Positions 34,657 to 43,826 are shown, counted from the stretch's first letter. The stretch is DNA of 48,837 bases from Pullulanibacillus pueri (GCF_014639255.1 NZ_BMFV01000036.1:1-48837), one strand, 5' to 3'. The notes: a model not told the origin generated them from the letters alone. Numbers and translations are program-made.

Positions 34657-35295
34657 ATGACAAAGAAAGTGAAAACATCCGTTAAAAATACCTCGCTGAT
34701 TGAGATGAGGCGGGAACAGATGATAAAGGCTGCCGTTGCCCTATTTACGGAAAAAGGCTTCCACAGAACGACAACTAGAGAGATCGCTCAAGCATCCGGC
34801 TTTAGTATTGGGACCTTATATGAATATATCCGTTCAAAAGAGGATGTCTTATTTTTGGTCTGTGATGATATCTATAACAAATTTAAGGACCGGCTGGAGG
34901 AAAGCTTTAGGCAACAAGGGCGGGGTCTCGAGGGTCTTAGACGTGCTATATTGGATTGCGTGAAAGTCATGGATGAAATGCAAGATGAAGTTCTCGTCAT
35001 GTACCAGGAAGCCAAATCACTTTCTAAAGATGCCCTTCCCTACGTGCTAAATAAAGAAATGGAAATGGTAAAGCTGATTGAAAGACTGCTTGAGCATTGT
35101 GCTACAGAGGGGCAGCTCCTGTTGTCGAAGGAGGACATCCGTTTTTATGGCCATCATATTCTTGTGCAATGCCAGATGTGGGCCTTCCGGCGTTGGGGGC
35201 TACGGAAAACCTTTACCCGAGAAGCCTTTGCGGACGCTTTAGCGGATGCAGTGACAACAAGCTTATCGACAAAGGTGCTTTCTGAAAAAATATAA
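34657..35295 (+). CDS. TetR family regulator
   Basis: 212 residues; ATG at 34657 after AAGGAGGGG. The N-terminal TetR helix-turn-helix is MIKAAVALFTEKGFHRTTTREIAQASGFSIGTLYEYIRSKEDVLF. The helical C-terminal ligand domain has no recognised effector motif. It is embedded between the acyl-CoA dehydrogenase and icmF genes, the usual place of the TetR regulator of fused-mutase operons. It does not look like the B. subtilis FadR (YsiA) in its C-terminal half, but might bind the FadR-like sites before fadF and mmgA. Confidence 0.85.
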   Translation: MTKKVKTSVKNTSLIEMRREQMIKAAVALFTEKGFHRTTTREIAQASGFSIGTLYEYIRSKEDVLFLVCDDIYNKFKDRLEESFRQQGRGLEGLRRAILDCVKVMDEMQDEVLVMYQEAKSLSKDALPYVLNKEMEMVKLIERLLEHCATEGQLLLSKEDIRFYGHHILVQCQMWAFRRWGLRKTFTREAFADALADAVTTSLSTKVLSEKI

Positions 35296-35316
35296 AAAGA
35301 GAGGGGTTCAAATCAC

Positions 35317-38300
35317 GTGGCTAATCAACTCTATCACCCAAAAAATCATGTGCGTTTTGTGACGGCTTCGAGTCTATTTGATGGTCATGACGCCTCGATA
35401 AATATTATGAGGCGGATTTTACAGCAAGGGGGAGCAGAAGTCATTCACTTGGGTCACAATCGCTCAGCTCAAGAGGTTATCCAAGCCGCAATCCAAGAGG
35501 ATGTTCAGGGGATTGCGATCTCTTCTTATCAAGGCGGTCACCTGGAATATTTTAAGTATATGTATGACCTCTTGCAGGAAAAGGGCGCCGGACATATTCG
35601 AATTTATGGTGGTGGCGGTGGGGTCATCATTCCTAGTGAAATCCAGGAGCTTCATGATTATGGCATTGCCCGTATATTCTCACCGGAGGATGGCCGCAAG
35701 TATGGGCTTGAAGGTATGATTAGTATCATGCTAGAGGAATGCGACTTTCCTACAGTAACCAAGTTAGAAAGTGAATTAGAAGAAGTGGTGAAGGGAGAGG
35801 CCCGTGCGATTGCCCGCTTAATTACTGCTGTTGAGAATAGTGAGGAAGTGAAAGAAGTTTCAGCCGCTTTGGAAGCGCTTCATTCTGAGGGGGATAAAGG
35901 CACACGGACGCCTGTCCTTGGGATTACAGGGACAGGAGGAGCTGGGAAAAGTTCTTTGACCGATGAACTTGTACGGCGCTTTTTGATGCAATACCCTGAT
36001 AAAAGATTAGCGATTTTGTCTATCGACCCAACGAAACAAAAGACAGGTGGGGCCCTTCTTGGCGATCGTATCCGTATGAATGCCATTCATAATCCTCGAG
36101 TCTATATGCGTTCGCTTGCTACTCGCCAATCAAAAACTGAGCTCTCTTTGGCCATTCGCGATGCCCTTGCTGTTGTTCAAAAAGCGCCCTTTGATTTGAT
36201 TATCATTGAAACTAGTGGGATAGGCCAAGGGGATGCGGAGATTACGGATATTTCCGATGTCGCGATGTATGTGATGACCAGTGAATATGGCGCTCCTTCG
36301 CAATTAGAGAAGATCGATATGATTGATTTTGCTGATCTGATTGCCATTAATAAATTTGATCGTAAAGGGTCTGAGGATGCTTTGCGCGATGTGCGCAAGC
36401 AGTATCAACGCAGTCATCTTCTGTTTGATCGCTCTCCTGAAGAGATGCCCATCTATGGTACCATTGCTAGTCAATTTAACGATGCTGGCATGAACCAGCT
36501 TTTTGGGGCCCTTATTAATAAGATACAGGAAGTTACAAAGAAAGAGTGGCCGCTCCCAGCGGTGGGTGAGTTAACCGTCAAAAAGGAGAGCGTTGTGATT
36601 CCGCCTGACCGCACCCATTATCTTAATGAAATTGTAAAAACCATACGCACTTATCAGACCTTTGTGTCAGAGCAAGTGAAGATTGCTCGCCGTGCTTTTC
36701 AGCTCAATGGCACTATCGAAGCCTTAAAAGAAGAGGCAGAGCCTGATGAGGGGCATCTCAACTATTTAGAGAACTTGAAAGCGAAGACGCTCGACCAGCT
36801 TGCTCCTGAATCACGGAAGATTTTAGCCGGGTGGGAAGCGCTCAAACAAAAATATAGTAAAAAGACATTCAATGTAAAGGTCCGTGATAAAGACATTGTC
36901 ACTGAATTAACAACACGAACCTTATCCGGTTTAGAGATTCCAAAAGTGGCGTTACCTAAATATGAAGATTGGGGAGAAATTCTCCAATGGGTTTATAAAG
37001 AAAACGTGCCGGGTTCGTTTCCTTATACTGCTGGGGTATTTCCGTTTAAAAGAAAAGGCGAAGACCCCAAACGGCAATTTGCAGGCGAGGGAACACCTGA
37101 AAGGACGAACCGCAGATTTCACTATCTTTCAAAAGATGATGAAGCCAAGCGCCTGAGCACAGCCTTTGACTCGGTGACCTTATATGGAGAAAACCCTGAT
37201 CGCAGACCGGACATCTACGGCAAGGTGGGCGAAAGTGGTGTGAGCATTTGTACACTTGAGGATATGAAAAAGCTCTATGATGGCTTTGACCTTTGTGCTC
37301 CGTCCACCTCAGTTTCAATGACCATTAATGGACCTGCTCCGATTATTTTAGCGATGTTTATGAATACTGCGATTGATCAACAATTACAAAGATTTGAGAG
37401 GGAGCAGAATAGAAAGCCCAGTGATAAGGAAGCACAGGAAATCAAGGCATGGACTTTAGCAACTGTGCGTGGAACCGTCCAGGCCGATATTTTAAAGGAG
37501 GATCAAGGACAAAATACGTGTATTTTTTCAACAGAATTTGCGCTGCGGTTGATGGGGGATATTCAACAATATTTTATTGATCATAAAGTACGCAATTATT
37601 ATTCTGTGTCGATTTCGGGTTACCACATCGCTGAGGCAGGGGCGAATCCAATTTCTCAGCTGGCTTTTACTTTAGCCAATGGGTTCACTTATGTGGAATA
37701 TTATCTCAGTCGCGGGATGGCGATTGACGATTTTGCACCGAACCTCTCATTTTTCTTTTCAAATGGTTTGGATGCAGAGTATACCGTCATTGGCCGTGTG
37801 GCACGGCGCATTTGGGCGACAGTGATGAAAAATAAATATGGCGCAAATGCGCGCAGTCAGAAGCTAAAATATCATATCCAAACATCCGGGCGATCCTTAC
37901 ATGCTCAAGAAATCAACTTTAACGATATCCGTACGACCCTACAAGCTCTTATGGCTGTCTATGATAACTGTAACTCTCTTCATACCAATTCATATGATGA
38001 AGCCATCACGACACCTTCTGAAGAATCAGTGCGTAGGGCGATGGCGATCCAAATGATCATTTCAAAAGAACTGGGCTGGGCAAAAAATGAAAATCCTTTA
38101 CAAGGGGCCTTTATTATTGATGAATTGACTGACCTTGTAGAAGAGGCAGTCCTCGCAGAATTTGATCGTTTGAATTCCCGTGGAGGCGTTTTAGGTGCGA
38201 TGGAGGTCATGTACCAAAGAGGCCGCATTCAAGAGGAGTCCATGCTTTATGAAATGAAAAAGCATAGTGGTGAACTGCCAATTATAGGTGTGAACACATA

Positions 38301-38568
38301 TATTAATCCTAATGGACATGAAGAAGAAATGGAATTAGAGCTTGCCCGAGCAACAAAAGAGGAAAAGGAGGCTCAAATCAAGCATCTGCAAGCCTTTAAA
38401 GCGAAACATCAAGAGCAAGTAGGCGAAGCACTTATGAAGCTCAAAAAAGTGGCTTTGGGAGGTGGCAATATTTTTGCGGAGTTAATGGAGACCGTTAAAG
38501 TCGCCAGTCTTGGCGAAATAACCAAGGCCCTTTATGAAGTTGGCGGACAATATCGCAGAAATATGTAA
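35317..38568 (+). CDS. icmF: fused isobutyryl-CoA mutase IcmF
   Basis: 1083 residues from GTG at 35317 (GAGGGG upstream). One chain combines three parts: a B12-binding domain (FDGHDASINIMRRIL, near residue 22), a MeaI-like GTPase chaperone (P-loop GTGGAGKSS at about 205, NKFDRKG), and a large TIM-barrel substrate domain (LYGENPDRRPD, STSVSMTINGPAPIILAMF, GQNTCIFSTEFALRLMGDI, SISGYHIAEAGANPISQLAF). It interconverts isobutyryl-CoA and n-butyryl-CoA using adenosylcobalamin. Co-location with beta-oxidation genes supports valine/branched-chain catabolism. It is the last gene of its run; a terminator follows. Confidence 0.95.
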   Translation: MANQLYHPKNHVRFVTASSLFDGHDASINIMRRILQQGGAEVIHLGHNRSAQEVIQAAIQEDVQGIAISSYQGGHLEYFKYMYDLLQEKGAGHIRIYGGGGGVIIPSEIQELHDYGIARIFSPEDGRKYGLEGMISIMLEECDFPTVTKLESELEEVVKGEARAIARLITAVENSEEVKEVSAALEALHSEGDKGTRTPVLGITGTGGAGKSSLTDELVRRFLMQYPDKRLAILSIDPTKQKTGGALLGDRIRMNAIHNPRVYMRSLATRQSKTELSLAIRDALAVVQKAPFDLIIIETSGIGQGDAEITDISDVAMYVMTSEYGAPSQLEKIDMIDFADLIAINKFDRKGSEDALRDVRKQYQRSHLLFDRSPEEMPIYGTIASQFNDAGMNQLFGALINKIQEVTKKEWPLPAVGELTVKKESVVIPPDRTHYLNEIVKTIRTYQTFVSEQVKIARRAFQLNGTIEALKEEAEPDEGHLNYLENLKAKTLDQLAPESRKILAGWEALKQKYSKKTFNVKVRDKDIVTELTTRTLSGLEIPKVALPKYEDWGEILQWVYKENVPGSFPYTAGVFPFKRKGEDPKRQFAGEGTPERTNRRFHYLSKDDEAKRLSTAFDSVTLYGENPDRRPDIYGKVGESGVSICTLEDMKKLYDGFDLCAPSTSVSMTINGPAPIILAMFMNTAIDQQLQRFEREQNRKPSDKEAQEIKAWTLATVRGTVQADILKEDQGQNTCIFSTEFALRLMGDIQQYFIDHKVRNYYSVSISGYHIAEAGANPISQLAFTLANGFTYVEYYLSRGMAIDDFAPNLSFFFSNGLDAEYTVIGRVARRIWATVMKNKYGANARSQKLKYHIQTSGRSLHAQEINFNDIRTTLQALMAVYDNCNSLHTNSYDEAITTPSEESVRRAMAIQMIISKELGWAKNENPLQGAFIIDELTDLVEEAVLAEFDRLNSRGGVLGAMEVMYQRGRIQEESMLYEMKKHSGELPIIGVNTYINPNGHEEEMELELARATKEEKEAQIKHLQAFKAKHQEQVGEALMKLKKVALGGGNIFAELMETVKVASLGEITKALYEVGGQYRRNM

Positions 38569-38631
38569 AAAAGGTCAGGAAAGCCTTGCTTAATTTGCGA
38601 TAACCTATTATCTTATAGAGTGAGAGGCGAC

Positions 38632-38674
38632 AGGCATTCCCTCTTGCTCTTTTACATATGTAAGGGATGCCTTT
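38632..38674 (+). terminator. Rho-independent terminator after icmF
   Basis: AGGCATTCCCT pairs with AGGGATGCCT, followed by a T-rich tract. It ends the mmgA-icmF run. The remaining 38675-38890 shows no gene; no convincing sigma-A promoter could be picked for rpoE. Confidence 0.8.
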
Positions 38675-38890
38675 TCTCTGGTCAAAGCAGTCTATTTATG
38701 CTAATGTTTTATTTTATACAACTTTTGTTTACACTGTTAGAGTTAAAATGGGTTTTAGCACTATAAGCAAATAAGCTGACATCAGCTTTATAAGTAAAAC
38801 TTTAATGCTCGCCATTAGAAATGGGCGTGAAGCTAAGGTTTTTCCAAAATAATCTTTTATTGATTAATGGCATTGGAAAGGGTGTACAGA

Positions 38891-39391
38891 ATGGCTGAAC
38901 AAAAGGTTTCCGAAAAGCCGGTATTGGATCAACTCTATGATCTATTAAACGATAGTAAACAACCTCAAACATTTTATGATTTATTAAAAATGATTTCTGC
39001 CAATAAGTTAGACGAAGAAGAGCGGGCTGAATATTATGCACGTGTCTACACCAACTTAAATCTTGATGGCCGCTTCCTGAGTTTAGGGAATAACTTTTGG
39101 GGCCTGAAAAGTTGGTATCCTATGGACCAGCGTGACGAAGATGTTGCATCTAAACTCGCACCGAAGCGCAAACGGAAATCATCCGATGATGACGACGATC
39201 TTGAAGATGTCTTTGCTGATTTTGACGATGATGATGTTTTTGATGACATTGATGATGATGATATTTATGATGACGATGATGATCTCGATGAAGATTTTAA
39301 TGATGACGATGATGAATATAGCGATGACGATGATGATCTCGATGAAGAATATGATGATGAAGACGATGAAGATGAGGAAGAAGAGGATTAA
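38891..39391 (+). CDS. rpoE: RNA polymerase delta subunit
   Basis: 166 residues from ATG at 38891, with AAAGGGTG 6 bases upstream; an ATG at 38867 is in frame but lacks a ribosome site. N-terminal HARE-HTH fold (VLDQLYDLLNDSKQPQTFYDLLKMI, YARVYTNLNLDGRFLSLGNNFWGLKSWYPMDQ), then a nearly pure Asp/Glu tail of about 80 residues. Delta acts as a polymerase subunit that displaces RNA and improves recycling and promoter selectivity. N-terminal MGIKQYS-type residues of the B. subtilis version are absent here. It precedes pyrG as in Bacillus. Confidence 0.93.
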   Translation: MAEQKVSEKPVLDQLYDLLNDSKQPQTFYDLLKMISANKLDEEERAEYYARVYTNLNLDGRFLSLGNNFWGLKSWYPMDQRDEDVASKLAPKRKRKSSDDDDDLEDVFADFDDDDVFDDIDDDDIYDDDDDLDEDFNDDDDEYSDDDDDLDEEYDDEDDEDEEEED

Positions 39392-39404
39392 GCCAAACAA
39401 AGGC

Positions 39405-39433
39405 TTGCTTCTATTCCTTTTCTCTGATAAAAT
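39405..39433 (+). promoter_or_regulatory. sigma-A promoter of pyrG
   Basis: TTGCTT (39405-39410), 17-base spacer, TAAAAT (39428-39433). Seven bases after the -10 comes GGGC (39441-39444), the natural start site for CTP-sensitive initiation. Confidence 0.65.
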
Positions 39434-39440
39434 CATTTTT

Positions 39441-39509
39441 GGGCTATAAGTCAACTAAACATCAATAAGGTGAAGCCCTCCAATTACTGGGGGAAGCTTC
39501 ACCTTTTTT
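39441..39509 (+). promoter_or_regulatory. pyrG leader with GGG-start attenuator terminator
   Basis: Transcripts would start GGGCTAT. The terminator stem AAGGTGAAGC (39467-39476) with GCTTCACCTT (39496-39505) and a T-run follows; its 5' arm runs into a CCCTCC tract. In B. subtilis, low CTP makes polymerase add extra Gs at the GGG start, and the poly-G pairs with a pyrimidine tract to prevent termination. All parts needed for that are here. Confidence 0.65.
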
Positions 39510-39569
39510 ATTGTATTTTTTAACTGATTTTCAGAGAACATATAGACATGTTTAAAGGAGTGGAAGATC

Positions 39570-41183
39570 GTGACAAAATATATTTTTGTAACAGGTGGCG
39601 TTGTGTCTTCATTGGGTAAAGGGATAACAGCAGCCTCGCTTGGACGTTTGCTTAAAAACCGTGGATTAAAGGTAACTATCCAAAAGTTTGATCCTTATAT
39701 CAACGTTGATCCCGGAACAATGAGTCCTTATCAACACGGGGAAGTTTTCGTCACTGACGATGGGGCAGAAACCGATTTAGACCTTGGCCACTATGAACGT
39801 TTTATCGATATCAATTTAAATAAAAACAGTAATGTGACAACCGGTAAAATTTATTCCTCTGTTATTCGCAAAGAGCGTCGTGGCGATTATCTTGGTGGAA
39901 CGGTTCAAGTTATTCCTCATATTACGAATGAAATTAAGGATCGTGTATTTAGAGCCGGTCGCGAAACGGGCGCAGATGTCGTCATCACAGAAATCGGGGG
40001 AACGGTCGGGGACATTGAAAGTCTGCCCTTCTTAGAAGCCATTCGTCAGATTAAAAGTGATGTCGGCGTAGAAAATGTCATGTATGTTCACTGTACCCTC
40101 GTGCCTTATATTAAAGCAGCGGGTGAAATGAAAACCAAGCCAACACAACATAGCGTCAAGGAGTTAAGGAGCTTGGGCATTCAACCGAATATTATTGTGG
40201 TTCGTACGGAGACCCCGATTTCCCAAGATATGAAGGATAAAATTGCCTTGTTCTGTGACATCGAAGCCAAAGCTGTGATCGAGTGCCAAGATGCAGAAAC
40301 CTTATACCAAGTGCCTATTGCCCTACAACAACAAAACATGGATCAGATTGTTTGTGATCACTTAAAGCTAGATGTTGGACCTGCCGACATGGGAGAGTGG
40401 CAATCCCTCGTGGATAAAGTCCTCAATCTAAGTAAAACGACAACGATCGCCCTTGTAGGGAAGTATGTTGAGCTTCAAGATGCCTACTTGTCTGTTGTTG
40501 AGTCACTTAAACATGCCGGTTATTCGCATGATGCCGATGTTCAAATCGAATGGATCAATTCTGAAAATGTCCATGAAGGCAATGTGGACGAGCTGCTATC
40601 TAAAGCAGATGGTATTCTGGTACCAGGTGGATTTGGTGACCGCGGGATCGAAGGGAAAATTTTAGCGATTCAGTACGCTCGTGAGCACCAGGTTCCATTC
40701 CTAGGCATTTGTTTGGGCATGCAGCTGGCTTCTATCGAATTTGCCAGAAATGTTCTCCAGTTAAAAGGCGCTCATTCTTCAGAAATTGACCCTTCAACGC
40801 CTTATCCCATTATTGATTTACTGCCAGAGCAGAAGGATGTTGAAGATATGGGAGGCACGTTGCGCTTAGGATTGTATCCTTGTCGCATTCAAGAAGGAAC
40901 CCATACCTATGAGGCTTATCAAGAACCCGTTGTCTATGAACGTCATCGCCATCGTTATGAATTTAATAACGAATATCGTGAGGCAATGGAAGCGAAGGGA
41001 TTCATTTTCTCAGGCGTTAGTCCAGACGGGCGCTTGGTAGAAATTATTGAATTAAAAGATCACCCTTGGTTTGTCGCCAGCCAATTTCATCCTGAATTTA
41101 AGTCCAGACCAACCAAGCCACAAGCGCTTTTCAAAGACTTTGTAGGGGCAACGATCCCTCATGCCGTTAAAGTTAATCAGTAA
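39570..41183 (+). CDS. pyrG: CTP synthase
   Basis: 537 residues from GTG at 39570 with AAAGGAG upstream. PyrG aminates UTP to CTP with glutamine and ATP. N-terminal synthetase domain (TKYIFVTGGVVSSLGKGITAAS, QKFDPYINVDPGTMSPYQHGEVFVTDDGAETDLDLGHYERF). C-terminal class I glutamine amidotransferase with the catalytic Cys in FLGICLGMQLA and His/Glu in HPEF. Length and motifs are standard. Regulated by the leader attenuator; a strong terminator follows. Confidence 0.97.
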   Translation: MTKYIFVTGGVVSSLGKGITAASLGRLLKNRGLKVTIQKFDPYINVDPGTMSPYQHGEVFVTDDGAETDLDLGHYERFIDINLNKNSNVTTGKIYSSVIRKERRGDYLGGTVQVIPHITNEIKDRVFRAGRETGADVVITEIGGTVGDIESLPFLEAIRQIKSDVGVENVMYVHCTLVPYIKAAGEMKTKPTQHSVKELRSLGIQPNIIVVRTETPISQDMKDKIALFCDIEAKAVIECQDAETLYQVPIALQQQNMDQIVCDHLKLDVGPADMGEWQSLVDKVLNLSKTTTIALVGKYVELQDAYLSVVESLKHAGYSHDADVQIEWINSENVHEGNVDELLSKADGILVPGGFGDRGIEGKILAIQYAREHQVPFLGICLGMQLASIEFARNVLQLKGAHSSEIDPSTPYPIIDLLPEQKDVEDMGGTLRLGLYPCRIQEGTHTYEAYQEPVVYERHRHRYEFNNEYREAMEAKGFIFSGVSPDGRLVEIIELKDHPWFVASQFHPEFKSRPTKPQALFKDFVGATIPHAVKVNQ

Positions 41184-41193
41184 TAAAGATCAT

Positions 41194-41238
41194 AAAACAG
41201 TATGTTAGAGAGGATATTCTCTTTCATACTGTTTTTTT
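41194..41238 (+). terminator. Rho-independent terminator after pyrG
   Basis: AAACAGTATG pairs with CATACTGTTT; the loop includes AGAGAGGATATTCTCTTT and a T-run follows. It may serve both strands, since ywjG ends towards it. Confidence 0.85.
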
Positions 41239-41363
41239 CTTTATAACGCTAGGATTTATAAGTTGGACGCTGTATGGATGTCCTTTTTTGAGTCGTGCAT
41301 CCATTTGCGAGTCAGCGGGTACTTTAGTGCGTGAGCCATGTTCTTAAATGGTGCCCACCTATG

Positions 41364-41885
41364 CTACTGATCCTCAAGCACTTCAAGAAGTGTGAAATAG
41401 AGTCCGTGGTAGCTGAAAAGGGCAGCGAGAGTGGAGGGGACACCGACTCTGTCTCCACTTTCGGTAGGGATGAGCGCTCTGTGACTATTCAGATTAATAT
41501 GAACGTCAACGGTCTCAGAAAAAGGGTGGAGGTCTCCTTTTGTAACTGTAGACATTCCGATAGTCATGGCTCCAGTCTCTGAAATTTTCTTAGCGAGTTT
41601 AGCGGCTGAGGTATCATCATCCTGTCGCGTGATGAGAATGACGCGATCCATAGGGCTTAAAGTTAAGGGCTCTCTATTGAGTGGCTGAGCATCCGCAATT
41701 TTGTTGGGGCTTTCCAGGGCTTCAATGGCTACGGCTCTCATTTCTTCAAAACCGTAGATAAACACAGTGCCATCCGAGACGACAGCTTGAGCGAGTAAAC
41801 GCGCAGCATCTTCAAAAGTCTCCTCATTCTTTTCGATAAGCTTCTCAAGGACACCGCGTAATTGGGTTAAATATATTTTGAGCAT
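41364..41885 (-). CDS. ywjG: DUF2529 protein YwjG
   Basis: 173 residues on the minus strand. A SIS-like sugar-isomerase fold is suggested: ARLLAQAVVSDGTVFIYGFEEMRAVAIEAL, DRVILITRQDDDTSAAKLAKKISETGAMTIGMSTV and a final PSTLAALFSYHGLYFTLLEVL. Length agrees with B. subtilis YwjG (about 172). It lies between pyrG and spo0F, reversed to both, as in B. subtilis. Function not known. It starts beside the divergent spo0F regulatory region. Confidence 0.87.
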   Translation of the reverse strand: MLKIYLTQLRGVLEKLIEKNEETFEDAARLLAQAVVSDGTVFIYGFEEMRAVAIEALESPNKIADAQPLNREPLTLSPMDRVILITRQDDDTSAAKLAKKISETGAMTIGMSTVTKGDLHPFSETVDVHINLNSHRALIPTESGDRVGVPSTLAALFSYHGLYFTLLEVLEDQ

Positions 41886-41960
41886 TTAGATCTCTCCTTG
41901 TCTTAATTAATGTAATAGCTAAAAGAAGTTTACCTTATCTATCATTTTTCCAAGATTTAT

Positions 41961-41990
41961 GCAGGAAAATCAAGGGGCGAAGGCGAATTA
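41961..41990 (+). promoter_or_regulatory. sigma-H-like promoter for spo0F
   Basis: GCAGGAAAA (-35, RnAGGAWWW) at 41961-41969 and GGCGAATTA (-10, RnnGAATWW) at 41982-41990, 12 bases apart, an exact consensus fit. It is about 240 bases before spo0F. spo0F of B. subtilis is also sigma-H dependent. The rest of the 41886-42240 gap shows no clear Spo0A box. Confidence 0.5.
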
Positions 41991-42240
41991 AGCGATTGGG
42001 ATGTCTTTTTGTACCCAAAGTATAAGCTTTAGAGGTTTGAAAGAACAGGTTATAGGCTAAGGATAATGTTCCGGCTTATAGCCGAGGTGGCATGCTTCTT
42101 TGATCACAGTTAAGGGCTGAAGGAGCTTATACTAAAAGGTTACAGTTAAAAAGCATATTAGGTACTTTCCAAATAAGTAGAAGTGATGCCGTACTAATAA
42201 CCCATTATACATAAAAAAAACAATAAGAGAGGCGACTAAT

Positions 42241-42612
42241 ATGACTAAGAAACAAAAGCTGTTAATTGTAGATGATCAATTTGGCATTCGTATTTTACTT
42301 AATGAAATCTTTGAAAAGGAAGGCTATCAGACATTCCAAGCGGCTAACGGAGCCAATGCGCTACAGATCGTAGAGAAGGAGAAACCGGGTCTTGTTATTT
42401 TAGATATGAAAATTCCAGGTATGGATGGTCTCGAGATTTTAAAACGAATCAAGAAGGACAATAAGGAGATCAAAGTCATTATTATGACGGCGTATGGAGA
42501 ACTCGATATGATCAAAGAAGCGGTTGATTATGGAGCCATCACACATTTTGCCAAACCCTTTGACATCGATGAAGTTATTGAAGCGGTAAAAAAAGAGCTT
42601 CCACTTGAATAA
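42241..42612 (+). CDS. spo0F: sporulation phosphorelay response regulator Spo0F
   Basis: 123 residues, ATG at 42241 with AGAGAGG upstream. A stand-alone receiver domain that takes phosphate from sporulation kinases and passes it to Spo0B. Receiver motifs: IVDDQFGIRILLNEIF (acidic pair), phospho-Asp about residue 55 in LVILDMKIPGMDG, Thr in MTAYGE, and Lys in FAKPFD. Very close in sequence to B. subtilis Spo0F. Its presence shows a sporulating Bacillales. Confidence 0.96.
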   Translation: MTKKQKLLIVDDQFGIRILLNEIFEKEGYQTFQAANGANALQIVEKEKPGLVILDMKIPGMDGLEILKRIKKDNKEIKVIIMTAYGELDMIKEAVDYGAITHFAKPFDIDEVIEAVKKELPLE

Positions 42613-42683
42613 TAAATTTTTTTGCACATAATTATTCGATTTAAATTAAATAATATGAAGGTTTAAAGCACAATTTTATTCTT

Positions 42684-42704
42684 CACAATTTATTGTGGTA
42701 TAAT
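42684..42704 (+). promoter_or_regulatory. fbaA promoter with perfect palindrome
   Basis: Extended -10 TGGTATAAT (42696-42704) overlaps CACAATTTATTGTG (42684-42697), a perfect inverted repeat. No good -35 is found, fitting an extended -10 promoter. The palindrome could be an operator. The remaining gap up to 42876 has no gene. Confidence 0.5.
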
Positions 42705-42876
42705 GGCTAATGTTGAATATGCCTTCATCAGAAAAAAGATGAAATGCGTCACATTTTCTCGATTGTTGGTGAAGCATACTTACATATACGTTTGTGTAAT
42801 CATTAAATTGTCATAGGGCATTCGCCTGATTGACCGGCCTAATCAAAATGGGAAATTATTAAGGGAGGTTTTTTTC

Positions 42877-43731
42877 ATGCCATTAGTATCCATGACAGAG
42901 ATGCTAAACAAAGCGAAAGAAGGGCATTATGCTGTAGGTCAATTCAACATTAATAATCTTGAATATACTCAAGCGATCCTACAAGCTGCAGAGGAAGAAA
43001 AATCACCAGTTATCCTTGGTGTTTCTGAAGGTGCAGGACGTTATATCGGCGGCTTCAAAACCGTTGTAAAAATGGTTGAAGGACTAATGGAAGATTATAA
43101 TATTTCTGTTCCAGTGGCCATCCACCTTGATCATGGTTCAAGTTTTGAAAAATGTAAAGAGGCGATTGATGCAGGATTCACTTCTGTTATGATCGATGCT
43201 TCTCACCATCCATTTGAAGAAAATGTTGAAATTACTTCAAAAGTGGTTGAATATGCCCATGCAAAAGGCGTTTCTGTTGAAGCGGAATTAGGGACTGTTG
43301 GTGGACAAGAAGATGATGTCGTCGGTGGTATTATTTATGCCGATGCACAAGAATGTAAGAAGCTCGTTGAAGCTACACACATTGATACGTTAGCGCCTGC
43401 ACTTGGATCTGTTCATGGTCCTTATAAGGGTGAACCGAATCTTGGGTTTAAAGAAATGGAAGAAATCAGTAATATCACAGGTATGCCTTTAGTCCTTCAT
43501 GGTGGTACAGGTATTCCAACAGCGGATATTCAAAAGGCTATTTCTTTAGGAACGGCTAAAATCAACGTCAACACTGAAAATCAAATTGCTTCAACTAAGA
43601 CCGTTCGCGAAGTATTAGCGGCGGATACTGAAGTATACGACCCACGTAAATACTTAGGACCTGCTCGTGAAACCATTAAAGAAACAGTTATTGGTAAAAT
43701 GCGCGAATTTGGTTCTTCACAAAAAGCATAA
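42877..43731 (+). CDS. fbaA: fructose-bisphosphate aldolase, class II
   Basis: 284 residues; ATG at 42877 after AAGGGAGG. Zinc aldolase that splits fructose-1,6-bisphosphate into two triose phosphates in glycolysis. TIM-barrel with GQFNINNLEY near the N-terminus, the catalytic/zinc motifs VPVAIHLDHGSSFE, VSVEAELGTVGGQEDD, APALGSVHGPYKGEPNL and LHGGTGIPTADIQKAI with INVNTENQIA for phosphate binding. Length standard for Bacillus FbaA. Two hairpins follow. Confidence 0.96.
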   Translation: MPLVSMTEMLNKAKEGHYAVGQFNINNLEYTQAILQAAEEEKSPVILGVSEGAGRYIGGFKTVVKMVEGLMEDYNISVPVAIHLDHGSSFEKCKEAIDAGFTSVMIDASHHPFEENVEITSKVVEYAHAKGVSVEAELGTVGGQEDDVVGGIIYADAQECKKLVEATHIDTLAPALGSVHGPYKGEPNLGFKEMEEISNITGMPLVLHGGTGIPTADIQKAISLGTAKINVNTENQIASTKTVREVLAADTEVYDPRKYLGPARETIKETVIGKMREFGSSQKA

Positions 43732-43759
43732 TTTTAGCATATTAATGATAAAAGGAATT

Positions 43760-43790
43760 TCAGTGTATCTTCGACAAAAAGATACACTGA
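43760..43790 (+). terminator. hairpin after fbaA
   Basis: TCAGTGTATCTT pairs with AAGATACACTGA, 29 bases after the fbaA stop. It is followed by TTCTTATAAA rather than a long T-run, so it probably acts with the next hairpin. Confidence 0.55.
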
Positions 43791-43797
43791 TTCTTAT

Positions 43798-43826
43798 AAA
43801 GGGACTCATTTTTTTGAGCCCTTTTT
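43798..43826 (+). terminator. Rho-independent terminator after fbaA
   Basis: AAAGGG-CTCA pairs with TGAG-CCCTTT around a T-rich loop, and a T-run follows. Confidence 0.75.
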
